DNA of 64,000 nt, taken from positions 1 through 64,000 of the forward strand of contig CAUWDA010000005.1 of NCBI GenBank assembly GCA_963557075.1, written 5' to 3'. Every line of letters starts with the position of its first letter. The first letter of the stretch is position 1. The notes beneath the pieces were generated by a model that saw nothing but the letters and a program-made list of their open reading frames with translations, did not search any database and was not told the origin of the DNA. The stretch comes from Flavonifractor sp963557075 (GTDB lineage Bacteria > Bacillota > Clostridia > Oscillospirales > Oscillospiraceae). The position numbers and the translations under genes were made by a program. Of this stretch, positions 23,836 to 32,534 are shown in pieces.

Positions 23836-25275
23836 TTATTGGTCCTCCCACTTGCGGGCGTGGGCCTCATCCCAGATCTCCGGGTCTCCAACCCCTACGT
23901 CCGCATAGCGATACACCGGGTCCTTGCCCGCCTTTTTCTGGTCCATATAGTCCCGCAGCACCTTCAAAGCCTTGCTCCCCAGCAGCAGGATAGCCACCAG
24001 GTTCACCAGGGCCATCAGGCCCATGAGCACGTCGGCCAGGTCCCACACCATGGAGAAGCTCATCTGTGCCCCGATGAAGATGGCCGCCACACAGGTCAGC
24101 CGGAACACCAGCAGCCCCCGTTTGGAGTCCCGGATGAACTTGAAGTTGGACTCGGTATAGTAGTAGTTGCCCACCAGGGAGCTGAAGGCAAAGAGGAAGA
24201 TGGACACCGTGATGAACAGCGGACCGAAGGGGCCCACCTGGGCATGGACCGCCGCCTGGACAAAGTTCATGCCCTCGCTGTAGGCGTCGATGGGCACCCC
24301 GGACAGCAGCAGCATAAAGGCGGTGGTGGAGCAGATGAGGATGGTGTCGATAAACACGGACAGCATCTGCACCAGCCCCTGCTTCACCGGATGGGACACA
24401 TCAGCGGCCGCCGCCGCGTTGGGGGCGGAGCCCATGCCCGCCTCGTTGGAGTACAGTCCCCGCTTGATGCCCTGCATGACGCAGGAGGCGCCGATCCCGG
24501 CGAACATGGCCTTGGGGTCGAAGGCCTGGGAGACGATGAGGGAGATCATGTGGGGCACCTGGTCAATATTCTTGATCGTGATGAACAGGCCCAGAGCAAT
24601 ATAGACGAGGGCCATCACCGGCACGATGCCGGAGGTGATGGCGCTGATGCGCCGCACACCGCCGAAGATGCACACGCCGGTGAGAAGGGCCAGCACTCCG
24701 CCCACCACGGCGGGCCAGATGCTGGAGGCGTAGTCGGGCAGGTAGTACTGGAGGGCGGAGCCGGCGTTATAGGCCTGGAGCGCGTTGAAGCCGTAAGCAA
24801 AACAGGCAATCAGCAGCACCGCGAACACCACGCCCCAGGTCCGGCTGCCCAGGGCCTTCTGGATATAATAGGCCGGGCCGCCCACCCAGTTCTCCCCGTG
24901 CTTCTCCTTGTAGCACTGGGCCAGGGTGCTCTCGATGAAGGCGGAGGCGGCGCCGACGAGGGCCAGCAGCCACATCCAGAACACCGCGCCATAGCCGCCG
25001 ATGAGGGTGGCGGCGATGATGGCGTTGGCCACCCCGGCGATGTTGCCGGTGCCCACCCGGGAGGCGGTGGAGATCATCAGGGCCTGGAAGGAGGAGATAT
25101 CCTTGCCGTCCTTTTTTCTCTCCCCCAGGACCCGGATGGCCTCGGGAAACAGCCGGAACTGGACGCCCCTGGTACGGATGGTGAAGTACACCCCCGCGAA
25201 GATGAGCAGGGCGATGAGGATATAGGTGTAAAGAAAGTTGCTGGTGTTGCTTAAAAGGCTCCCAAAAAACGCCAT
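23836..25275 (-). CDS. Sodium:alanine/glycine symporter (AGCS family)
   Basis: 479 residues with about ten hydrophobic segments. AGCS signatures: ALMISTASRVGTGNIAGVANA, WLLALVGAASAFIESTLAQ, GGPAYYIQKALG, and GIKRGLYSNEAGMGSAPNAAA. Imports alanine or glycine with Na+. ATG at 25275, preceded by AAAGGAA. It follows the XRE gene by 78 bp on the same strand, so the two could share a transcript. It is inserted between addB and addA. Confidence 0.93.
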   Translation of the reverse strand: MAFFGSLLSNTSNFLYTYILIALLIFAGVYFTIRTRGVQFRLFPEAIRVLGERKKDGKDISSFQALMISTASRVGTGNIAGVANAIIAATLIGGYGAVFWMWLLALVGAASAFIESTLAQCYKEKHGENWVGGPAYYIQKALGSRTWGVVFAVLLIACFAYGFNALQAYNAGSALQYYLPDYASSIWPAVVGGVLALLTGVCIFGGVRRISAITSGIVPVMALVYIALGLFITIKNIDQVPHMISLIVSQAFDPKAMFAGIGASCVMQGIKRGLYSNEAGMGSAPNAAAAADVSHPVKQGLVQMLSVFIDTILICSTTAFMLLLSGVPIDAYSEGMNFVQAAVHAQVGPFGPLFITVSIFLFAFSSLVGNYYYTESNFKFIRDSKRGLLVFRLTCVAAIFIGAQMSFSMVWDLADVLMGLMALVNLVAILLLGSKALKVLRDYMDQKKAGKDPVYRYADVGVGDPEIWDEAHARKWEDQ

Positions 25276-25353
25276 ATAGTTATAATTCCTTTCTCTTAAT
25301 CGCTTATCTCCTGATTGGCCGCATTGATAACCGCGGCTCCAGTGCGCCCGCCG

Positions 25354-25575
25354 CTACCGAATGACCTCCCGGTGGTCGGAGCGGCCCACCAGATAGTCCA
25401 GAGACACGTCGAAATAGTCGGCCAGGGCCAGCAGGCCGTTGTAATCGGGTCGGTTCTTCCCCGCTTCGTAGTTGTGGACCGACCAGCGCGTTACCCCTAA
25501 CATATCCCCAATGGTCTGTTGTGATACGCCCGCAGCCGTCCGAAGGGCTGCCAATCTTTCTTCAAATGTCGCCAT
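25354..25575 (-). CDS. Small XRE-family HTH regulator
   Basis: 73 residues, one helix-turn-helix: LAALRTAAGVSQQTIGDMLG, VTRWSVHNYEAGKNRPD, LLALADYFDVSLDYLVGR. ATG at 25575 is preceded by GAGGGG. It is divergent from the small gene at 25656, and a palindrome overlaps the promoter between them, so autoregulation and control of that gene are plausible. Confidence 0.85.
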   Translation of the reverse strand: MATFEERLAALRTAAGVSQQTIGDMLGVTRWSVHNYEAGKNRPDYNGLLALADYFDVSLDYLVGRSDHREVIR

Positions 25576-25589
25576 CTTGTTCCCCTCTC

Positions 25590-25626
25590 TTGACAAGTTG
25601 AGTTTATCTCACTATACTATGTGTAG
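25590..25626 (+). promoter_or_regulatory. Consensus promoter with overlapping palindrome
   Basis: TTGACA (25590-25595), 17-bp spacer, TATACT (25613-25618). The near-palindrome CTATAC-TAT-GTGTAG (25612-25626) covers the -10 box, as an XRE-type operator would. The bound protein is an inference from the divergent XRE gene. Confidence 0.7.
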
Positions 25627-25655
25627 AGTTAAAATTCACATTTGGAGGGATTTTT

Positions 25656-25913
25656 ATGTTTGACCTGTTACTTCTGAGGCAGCTGGTTTCCCAGGAAATG
25701 CCCCCGGAGTACCGCAAGCAGCAGGAGGTAGTGGAAGCCTACCTCCACAGGATGAGCCGGGGATTCTCCTCCGCCTTTCTGGACGACTTCTGGACGGAAA
25801 CGGGAAAGCTCTTCGCCCTGGAGCGCGACCAGGCCTTTCTCTCCGGCCTGCGGCTGGGGGCGGAGCTCAGCCTTGCTCTTGCTCCACAGCCGACCAGAAG
25901 TCCTCGCCCTTGA
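25656..25913 (+). CDS. Small protein of unknown function
   Basis: 85 residues, all helical in appearance, no signal or membrane segment. The middle and end (FSSAFLDDFWTETGKLFALE, FLSGLRLGAELSLALA) recall small DUF6809-like proteins of Clostridia, a weak match by eye. Support for a real gene: a consensus promoter 38 bp upstream and GGAGGG five bases before ATG. Its last 47 bases overlap the 3' end of addB on the other strand, so its tail RSPRP is probably not conserved. Confidence 0.6.
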   Translation: MFDLLLLRQLVSQEMPPEYRKQQEVVEAYLHRMSRGFSSAFLDDFWTETGKLFALERDQAFLSGLRLGAELSLALAPQPTRSPRP

Positions 25914-28900
25914 CGGTGGGGAGCCACCGCTTTTTGTCGCACCCCCTGCCCTCCTCAAAGTGGCAGGCGGCGGCATAGTCGCACCACTGGCAGGCGTTCT
26001 GCTCCGGTCCCCGCCAGAAGGGGTCGGCGTTGATGTTGCCCGCCGCCAGCTCCTGGCCGATCTGGCGCAGGATATGGTCGGTGTGGCGGGCCAGCTTGCC
26101 CAGCCGCTCGGCGGACACCAGGGCGTCGCCGGTGAACTGCCCCGCCCTGTTCACCCGGACGGGGAGGAAACGGATGGGCCCCTCCTCCGGGTCCTCCATG
26201 GCGGCCAGCACATCGGGGTCGTCCAGCACCACGCCTTTCCGGCGCAGCTCGGCGTCCACCATCTTCTGCCGGACCTGGTCGCTCATGGTGCGGCTGCCCG
26301 CCACCACCGCGTCTCTGGCGGGTAGGTAGAGAACGCCAGCCCCTGTCACATCATGTTTGTAAAGTGTTTTTCCCTCTCGTTCCAGCGTGAACAGATAGAG
26401 CAGCATCTGAAGGCCCATTCCGTGCCAGATATCGGTCAGATCAAAGGACTTGCGGCCCGTCTTGTAATCTACCACCCGCAGATAGAGCCGCCCGTCGTGC
26501 TCCCAGCCGTCCACCCGGTCCACAAAGCCGGAGATACTGACGGTGATCCCGTCCACATTCAGCTCCACCGGGGGCAGGTCTTTGCCGCTGCCGAAGCCCA
26601 GCTCAAAGGAGATGGGCTGAAACTGAGACGTGCGCAGCTCCTCCGCCACATTTTCCACCACGGCGTGCACCGACTTGCGCAGGCGGCGGAACAGGTACTG
26701 AAACCGGGCGGTCTCCTGCTCCAGCCCACCCAGCTGCTCCGCCACATAGCGTTCCACTGCCTGATCGGTGAGGGCCCGCAGCTCCTCCGGGGAGACCGCC
26801 TTCACGCCGCCCCGCTCCAGACAGGCCTTCAGCACATGCTCCAACACATCGTGGATAAAGGTCCCGTACTCCGGCGCCTGGAAGCCGGCGACCCGCCGGG
26901 GCTCCGCTTTCAGACCGTATTGCATGAAGTAGGAGAAGTGGCAGGCCTTGTACTTGTCCATCCGGGAGGCCGACATGGGCACCCGCCGGCCATAGAGCGC
27001 GTCCACTGCCGGGCGGGACAGGCTTCCCCGCTCCCGGCCCGCGGCGGCGGTCATCCGTTCCACCAGGGGGGCATACTCCGGAAGGGCTGCCAGCGCCCGG
27101 GCCGCCTGAGGGAAGCAGCCCGCCAGCTCCAGGGCAGGCCGGGGGGCCGCCAGACGGAAGGAGCCGTCCAGCCGTCCCTCCTCCACCCGGCGCAGGCCGG
27201 GCAGAAGGGCCCGCAGCCGGGGCACCAGAAAGGCGGGCCGGTGCTCCTCCCCCTCTCCGCCGGCGGCAGACCAACAGACATAAAACCGCTCCCGGGGCAG
27301 GACGCAGGTCTCATAGACGATGGTCATCTCCCGATAGAGCTTGTCCCCGGCCCGCGGGGCGGGTTCCAGCCCGTAGGAGGCCAGCAGGCTGCGGTCGTCG
27401 TCGCTGAGCAGTCCCGGCGCCGGAGCGGCCGCGGGGATGGCCCCATCGTCCGCCCCCAGCAGAAACACCGCCCGGAAGCTCCTGTGGGCCAGCCGTGGCA
27501 TCTCCCCGGCACTCACCCGGTCCAGGGAAACCGGGATGGAGCCCACGTCGTACTGAGAGAGCACCAGGGAGAAGAGCCGGGCAAATTCCTCCAGCTCCAT
27601 AGGGGTGTCCCCCAGGATCTGGGCGCACTGCTCCAGGCCGCCGCACAGGATATCCCACAGCTGGGCGTACTCCTCCGCCAGAGCCGCCTGGTCCCCCTGC
27701 CGCAGCTCCTCCGCCCGGGCCGCAAGCCGCTCGGGCACCCCCATGTCCTCCAAAAAGCGGTAGAGGGCCATGGCCTGGCCCCGCCCCGTCCGGTCCTGCT
27801 GCTTCCGCAGCCGCTCCAGGGGGGCGGTCACCTGCCGGCGCAGGGCGTTGAGCCGGGCCAGCAGGTCCGCATCCGCCTCGGTAAACTTTCGTCCGTAGCC
27901 CTTGGGGTGGTTGGTCCAGTCCTTTTTGCCGGTCCAGGCGCTCCCCTCCAGGCTCCAGGTCAAAGCGTAGTTCTCCAGCAGATCCACATCCTCCCGGCTC
28001 AGGCCGGTAAGACCGGTCTTGAGACAGCGGAACAGGTCGTCATACCGGTACCCTCCGGTCACCGTGTCCAGGGCGGCGGTGATGAGGGTGAGGATGGGTT
28101 TTTCCAGAATGTCGCTCATGCGGCTGAGGAAGAGCGGCACCCCGTAGCGGGCAAAGACCGTCTCCAGAATGGGGCCATACCCCTCCATGCTCCGGGCACA
28201 GACGGCGATATCCCGGAAGCGGTATCCCTCCTCCCGGACCAAGCGCAGGATCTCCGCCGCCGTCCACTCCACCTCGGAGTAGGGCATATTGGCGGTAAAG
28301 AGCGTCACCTCTTCCCCGTCGGTCTCCAGCGGCAGGGGCTGCGGCGCAAACAGCTGCCGCTCCAGATGGGCCAGGGCGGGCATACGGCCCGTCCGGTCCT
28401 CTGTCAGCACCTCCGTCCGGGCGGGCACCCCCCGTTCCCTGGCCAGCCGTATCAGCTGCCGGGCGGTGCGCCTGGCGGGGGAAAAGATGCCCGTCCCCCC
28501 CTCGTCCTCCTCCAGCTTGTCGCAGGTAAGGGCCACTGTCACCGTGGCCGCTTTGTCCAGCAGGGCGGAGAGCACCTGCCGCTCCTGGGGGGTGAAGTCG
28601 GTAAAGCCGTCTACATAGAGATCCTTCCCCGCCGCCCAATCGCTCCGGACCAGGGCCTCGGCCAGCCGGGTCAACTTATCCCGGGGATCGGCCCACTTCC
28701 GGGCGGTCATGGCCTCATAGGCCCCGCAGATGAGGGCCAGGTCGGTCAGCTTATCTCCCTCGCTGCCTCCGGTCTCGCTGCCGGCGCTCCACAGCTGCTC
28801 CGGCGTGATGCAGCAGCTCTTCAGCTCGTCCACTGTGGCCAGCAGGCTGCTGAGAAAAGCGGGCTTGCGGGACGGCCGCTGGTATACCTTGAGCTGGTCC

Positions 28901-29190
28901 GTCACCGACTTGAGGGCGGTACACAGCAGCAGCAGCCGTCCCCCCTCGTCCAGCATGGGGGCGGCCAGGCCGCCGCAGACGGAAAACACCCGGTTTGCCA
29001 GCCGGGTAAAGGAGAGGACCTCGGCATGGGCGGAGACGGCGTTGCCGCCGATGGCACACAGCCGGCGCTCCATGTCGTGGGAGTGCTGCTCCGGTACAAT
29101 AAGGATCTGGGGCCGGTTGGCCGCCCCCATGGCGGTAAGCATGGCGTGGGTCTTGCCGGTGCCCGCCCGGCCCAGCAGCAGCTTGAGCAT
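25867..29190 (-). CDS. addB: ATP-dependent nuclease subunit B
   Basis: 1107 residues, normal for AddB. N-terminal Walker A LLLGRAGTGKTHAML, IVPEQHSHDMERRL, then the inactivated helicase body. The C-terminal nuclease part has the cysteines of the iron-sulfur cluster (CQWCDYAAACHFE near the end, with YKACHFSYFMQYGL upstream) and VDRVDGWEHDGRLYLRVVDYKTG as the RecB-type nuclease motif. ATG at 29190 has GGAGGGA six bases upstream; the longer in-frame start overlaps the promoter. Partner addA lies 2.1 kb downstream. Confidence 0.95.
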   Translation of the reverse strand: MLKLLLGRAGTGKTHAMLTAMGAANRPQILIVPEQHSHDMERRLCAIGGNAVSAHAEVLSFTRLANRVFSVCGGLAAPMLDEGGRLLLLCTALKSVTDQLKVYQRPSRKPAFLSSLLATVDELKSCCITPEQLWSAGSETGGSEGDKLTDLALICGAYEAMTARKWADPRDKLTRLAEALVRSDWAAGKDLYVDGFTDFTPQERQVLSALLDKAATVTVALTCDKLEEDEGGTGIFSPARRTARQLIRLARERGVPARTEVLTEDRTGRMPALAHLERQLFAPQPLPLETDGEEVTLFTANMPYSEVEWTAAEILRLVREEGYRFRDIAVCARSMEGYGPILETVFARYGVPLFLSRMSDILEKPILTLITAALDTVTGGYRYDDLFRCLKTGLTGLSREDVDLLENYALTWSLEGSAWTGKKDWTNHPKGYGRKFTEADADLLARLNALRRQVTAPLERLRKQQDRTGRGQAMALYRFLEDMGVPERLAARAEELRQGDQAALAEEYAQLWDILCGGLEQCAQILGDTPMELEEFARLFSLVLSQYDVGSIPVSLDRVSAGEMPRLAHRSFRAVFLLGADDGAIPAAAPAPGLLSDDDRSLLASYGLEPAPRAGDKLYREMTIVYETCVLPRERFYVCWSAAGGEGEEHRPAFLVPRLRALLPGLRRVEEGRLDGSFRLAAPRPALELAGCFPQAARALAALPEYAPLVERMTAAAGRERGSLSRPAVDALYGRRVPMSASRMDKYKACHFSYFMQYGLKAEPRRVAGFQAPEYGTFIHDVLEHVLKACLERGGVKAVSPEELRALTDQAVERYVAEQLGGLEQETARFQYLFRRLRKSVHAVVENVAEELRTSQFQPISFELGFGSGKDLPPVELNVDGITVSISGFVDRVDGWEHDGRLYLRVVDYKTGRKSFDLTDIWHGMGLQMLLYLFTLEREGKTLYKHDVTGAGVLYLPARDAVVAGSRTMSDQVRQKMVDAELRRKGVVLDDPDVLAAMEDPEEGPIRFLPVRVNRAGQFTGDALVSAERLGKLARHTDHILRQIGQELAAGNINADPFWRGPEQNACQWCDYAAACHFEEGRGCDKKRWLPTVKGEDFWSAVEQEQG

Positions 29191-29220
29191 GGCGCTCCCT
29201 CCTTCCTGTCTAGCAGCAAA

Positions 29221-29249
29221 ATTATAGCATATTTGCCGCCCCGGCACAA
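29221..29249 (-). promoter_or_regulatory. addB promoter
   Basis: Minus-strand TTGTGC (29249-29244), 17-bp spacer, TATAAT (29226-29221), 31 bp upstream of the addB start. Confidence 0.7.
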
Positions 29250-29260
29250 TGCGGCGGCAC

Positions 29261-29292
29261 AAAAGGGGACTGCCGCAGAAGCGGCAGTCCCC
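29261..29292 (-). terminator. Terminator of the guaB unit
   Basis: 12-bp stem GGGGACTGCCGC / GCGGCAGTCCCC with loop AGAA; on the minus strand it is followed by TTTTG. It precedes the addB promoter. Confidence 0.88.
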
Positions 29293-29301
29293 TCCCTGTT
29301 C

Positions 29302-29559
29302 TTACCGGACGCCGTAGGTCTCCCACAGCGCCAGGATATTCTGATTGGTCAGCTTTTCTCCGAACAGCTCCCGGAACTGAGCCGTCTTTTGTTTCCCCTG
29401 GGTTTTCAGCGCCTCCATCCTGGCGGCGATCTCGCCCTGCCGGGCGGTCAGGCGCTCATAGGCGTTCTCAAAGGCGGCCAGACGGGCCGCAGCCGCCCCG
29501 TTTTGCTCCGGCGGGATGGTCCAGATACCATCGTCACCCCGCTCTGTGATCCGCTCCAC
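29302..29559 (-). CDS. Unknown 85-residue protein downstream of guaB
   Basis: 85 residues, begins at GTG 29559, three bases after the guaB TAA. There is no clear Shine-Dalgarno, so translational coupling to guaB is likely if it is expressed. The N-terminus and helix (IWTIPPEQ, AAAARLAAFENAYERLTARQ) recall small phage-linked proteins with an ...RLAxYE... pattern; the tail reads LTNQNILALWETYGVR. Function unknown. It is followed closely by the terminator at 29261, so it appears to be the last gene of the unit. Confidence 0.55.
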   Translation of the reverse strand: MERITERGDDGIWTIPPEQNGAAAARLAAFENAYERLTARQGEIAARMEALKTQGKQKTAQFRELFGEKLTNQNILALWETYGVR

Positions 29560-29562
29560 GGC

Positions 29563-31038
29563 TTACTGGGGATTGACGGTGTAGTTGGGAGCCTCCTTGG
29601 TAATATAGATATCGTGGGGGTGGGACTCCTTCAGACCGGCGGCGGTGATCTGCATGAACTGGGCCTTGGTGTGCAGCTCCTCGATGCTGTGGCAGCCGGT
29701 GTAGCCCATGCCGGCCCGGAGACCGCCGGTGAGCTGATAGATGGTGTCGCCGGTCAGGCCCTTGTAAGGCACGCGGCCCTCCACGCCCTCGGGGACCAGC
29801 TTCTTGTTGTTCTGCTGGAAGTAGCGGTCCTTGGAGCCGCAGGCCATGGCGCCCAGGGAGCCCATGCCGCGGTAGACCTTGAACTGACGGCCCTGATAGA
29901 CCTCGGTGTCCCCGGGGGACTCCTCACAGCCCGCCAGCAGGGAGCCCAGCATGACCACGTTGGCGCCGGCGGCCAGGGCCTTGGCGATGTCGCCGGAGTA
30001 CTTCACGCCGCCGTCTGCGATGATGGGCACGTCGTACTCGGCGGCCACCCGTGCGGCGTCATACACAGCCGTGATCTGGGGCACGCCGATACCGGCCACC
30101 ACGCGGGTGGTGCAGATGGAGCCGGGGCCGATACCGATCTTCACGCAGTCGGCGCCCGCCTCGATGAGGGCGCGGGTACCTGCGGCGGTGGCCACGTTGC
30201 CGGCGATGAGCTGGACATCGGGGTAGACAGCCTTGATGCGGCGGACGCAGTCCAGAATGTTGTTGGAGTGGCCGTGGGCGGAGTCCAGGCACAGCACGTC
30301 GGCGCCGGCCTCCACCAGAGCCCGCACCCGGTCCAGCACGTCAGGGGTGACGCCGATGGCGGCGCCCACCAGCAGACGGCCCTTCTCATCCCGGGCGGAG
30401 TTGGGGTACACATTGGCCTTCTCGATATCCTTGATGGTGATGAGGCCCTTCAGGCGGTACTCGTCGTCCACGATGGGCAGCTTCTCGATCTTGTGGCGGC
30501 GCAGGATCTCCTTGGCCTCCTCCAGAGTGACGCCCTCCTTGGCGGTCACCAGGTTCTCCTTGGTCATCACATTGTCCACCAGCTGGGTCATGTCGGTCTC
30601 AAACTTCATGTCCCGGTTGGTGATGATACCGATGAGCTTGCCGTCCTTACAGATGGGCACACCGGAGATCCGATACTTGGCCATCAGCTCGTCGGCCTCG
30701 GCCAGGGTGTGGCCGGGAGCCAGCCAGAAGGGATTGGTGATAACGCCGTTCTCGCTGCGCTTCACCATGTCCACCTGCTCCGCCTGAGCGCCGATGGACA
30801 TATTCTTGTGGATGATGCCAATACCACCCTCACGGGCGATGGCGATGGCCATGCGATACTCCGTCACCGTGTCCATGGCGGCGCTCATCAGGGGCACGTT
30901 CAGGGTGATCTTGCGGGTCAGTCTGGTGTGCAGGTCGATGTCCGCAGGCAGAACGTCACTCTCCGCCGGAATGAGCAGTACATCGTCAAAGGTAAGGCCC
31001 TGCTTCAGGAACTTCTGGTGCTCGTCGGTATTGACCAT
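29563..31038 (-). CDS. guaB: IMP dehydrogenase
   Basis: 491 residues. GuaB converts IMP to XMP in guanine nucleotide synthesis. TFDDVLLIPAES at the start, two CBS domains at about residues 95-215 (GVPICKDGKLIGIITNRDMK, KLPIVDDEYRLKGLITIKDIEK), then GPGSICTTRVVAGIGVPQ with the catalytic Cys, and DGGVKYSGDIAKALAAGAN. YRGMGSLGAM binds phosphate. ATG at 31038 has AAAGGAG seven bases upstream. Confidence 0.97.
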   Translation of the reverse strand: MVNTDEHQKFLKQGLTFDDVLLIPAESDVLPADIDLHTRLTRKITLNVPLMSAAMDTVTEYRMAIAIAREGGIGIIHKNMSIGAQAEQVDMVKRSENGVITNPFWLAPGHTLAEADELMAKYRISGVPICKDGKLIGIITNRDMKFETDMTQLVDNVMTKENLVTAKEGVTLEEAKEILRRHKIEKLPIVDDEYRLKGLITIKDIEKANVYPNSARDEKGRLLVGAAIGVTPDVLDRVRALVEAGADVLCLDSAHGHSNNILDCVRRIKAVYPDVQLIAGNVATAAGTRALIEAGADCVKIGIGPGSICTTRVVAGIGVPQITAVYDAARVAAEYDVPIIADGGVKYSGDIAKALAAGANVVMLGSLLAGCEESPGDTEVYQGRQFKVYRGMGSLGAMACGSKDRYFQQNNKKLVPEGVEGRVPYKGLTGDTIYQLTGGLRAGMGYTGCHSIEELHTKAQFMQITAAGLKESHPHDIYITKEAPNYTVNPQ

Positions 31039-31086
31039 GGTGCATCTCCTTTTATCAATTTGTATCTTGGATGGAAAATTTCATCT

Positions 31087-31115
31087 ATTCTACTCGATTA
31101 CAGTCCCACTGTCAA
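31087..31115 (-). promoter_or_regulatory. guaB promoter inside the end of the thioesterase gene
   Basis: Minus-strand TTGACA (31115-31110), 17-bp spacer, TAGAAT (31092-31087). The -35 and spacer lie within the last codons of the upstream gene. Confidence 0.75.
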
Positions 31116-31842
31116 GGGGTGTCAGGGTGACAGCGCCCTCAAAGCGGCTTTTCCCCTCGCTTCCGATCCCGCAGACATAGCGCACGCCCTCCCCTGCGCC
31201 GGCGCGCAGGGTGATGGTCTCCCCCGCTACACACTCGGCCAGATAGTCCACCTGGAGGGCGGAGACATAACATCCGTCGCCCAGCTGGTCCATTCGGATG
31301 GCGTCGCAGATAAAATCCGCGTAGCGCACATTGTTCACATGACCGTTGATGTCCGTGTCGCTGTAATGCATGGGCCGCCGGTCCGCCTCCACCATGTCCG
31401 GCGGCAGTTTGAAGCGGGAGAGCGTCTTTTGCTTGCACAGCGTCCCGCCGTCCGTCCCCTGAAACTCCGTGATCCGGCTCATCCGGGCCAGGCGGTGGGT
31501 CTTCGCATCGGCCAGCACCCACACGGACACCGCCTCCCCCACCGGCTCTTCCCCCACAAACAGGTCGAAATCCCGGTAGCTGGACGCACCTCTGCCGCCC
31601 CGGTGCCAGGTGCGGATGGTCAGCGTCTCATTCCACCCCAGCGGCCGGTCCAGCCGGTACCACATCCGGGCCAGCATCCAAAACAGGCCATACTTCTCCA
31701 GCATCTCCTCCCGGGAGGCGCGGAGCGCGCTGGCCGCCGCCACCGCCGCCTCCTGCAAGATCCCCATCAGGGCCGAAGGACGGCAGTGGTTCCAGGGGTC
31801 CACGTCCCGGGAGTCGATGGTGTAGCGCCCCTCAAAAAACAT
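31090..31842 (-). CDS. Acyl-ACP thioesterase
   Basis: 250 residues, double hot-dog fold. Evidence: RYTIDSRDVDPWNHCRPSALMGILQE and W/RPLGWNETLTIRTWHRGGRG in the first half, and HYSDTDINGHVNNVRYADFICD in the second, which holds the N-x-H catalytic residues of FatA-type enzymes. Likely releases fatty acids from acyl carrier protein. ATG at 31842 is three bases after the preceding stop, so it is in an operon with the zinc-ribbon gene. Confidence 0.88.
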   Translation of the reverse strand: MFFEGRYTIDSRDVDPWNHCRPSALMGILQEAAVAAASALRASREEMLEKYGLFWMLARMWYRLDRPLGWNETLTIRTWHRGGRGASSYRDFDLFVGEEPVGEAVSVWVLADAKTHRLARMSRITEFQGTDGGTLCKQKTLSRFKLPPDMVEADRRPMHYSDTDINGHVNNVRYADFICDAIRMDQLGDGCYVSALQVDYLAECVAGETITLRAGAGEGVRYVCGIGSEGKSRFEGAVTLTPLDSGTVIE

Positions 31843-31845
31843 CTC

Positions 31846-32463
31846 TTATTCCCCCTTCTGTCCCCGGATGACCAGACTGGTCTTGCAGCAGATATCGTCG
31901 ATATCGCCGTCCGTGGCCGCCGGGATACGCATCGCCGCGCCGCAGTCGGCGCAGAAGAGGTCGATGGAGCTGTAGTTGACCTGGAGCTTCCAGCGGTGGG
32001 AGCCGCAGGTGCAGGAGATACCGTCCCGCCGGGCGATCTCCTTCAGCTCAGAGAGCACCTCATGCATCACCAGCTCGTCCAAAAAGGCGCCCCGCTCCCG
32101 GTTCTCGCCCGGCTCCATCTTGTCGGCGGCCTGCTCCAGCCGCCGGAGGGCGGCAAAGACCGGCCCCTCCTCCCCCACATAGCAGCAGTCCAGCCCGGAC
32201 TGCGCGCAGGAGAAGGCCAGCACCTTCTGGTGCAGGAACGCGTTGGTGGAGCAGGTGACAGTGTGGTCCCTGCCGCAGGACAGACAGGGCACGGACAGCC
32301 GCACCCGGTCCCCCATCATCTCCACCCGGAGGGCAGATTTCCCACAGGGACAGGGCAGCTCGTTGGAGGATGCCGCCAGCTGAAAGATGGTACGCTCCAC
32401 CACTACGCTCTGGCGGCAGACCGGACAGAGATAGGCCAGGGTACGCTTGGGTTGTGCTTCCAT
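31846..32463 (-). CDS. CpXC-like zinc-ribbon protein, unknown function
   Basis: 205 residues, rich in cysteine pairs: YLCPVCRQS at about residues 12-16, LPCPCGK, VPCLSCGRD, ISCTCGSHRW and LFCADCGAAM. These suggest two or more structural zinc sites, the first of the CpXC type. The middle is helical (ALRRLEQAADKM) with EVLSELKEIARRD. No catalytic signature seen. Promoter-like sequence at 32535-32563; overlaps nothing and precedes the thioesterase by three bases. Confidence 0.75.
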   Translation of the reverse strand: MEAQPKRTLAYLCPVCRQSVVVERTIFQLAASSNELPCPCGKSALRVEMMGDRVRLSVPCLSCGRDHTVTCSTNAFLHQKVLAFSCAQSGLDCCYVGEEGPVFAALRRLEQAADKMEPGENRERGAFLDELVMHEVLSELKEIARRDGISCTCGSHRWKLQVNYSSIDLFCADCGAAMRIPAATDGDIDDICCKTSLVIRGQKGE

Positions 32464-32534
32464 GGAGACCTCCCATTTTGGGCCCGCAGGCCGGTCCCGG
32501 CCACGGGCAAACGATATTCTTTTCTATCGACATT

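Noticed and set aside
21361..25254. Long plus-strand open frame opposite addA and the symporter
   Set aside because: Antisense shadow of two confident genes; no ribosome site and no recognisable domain.
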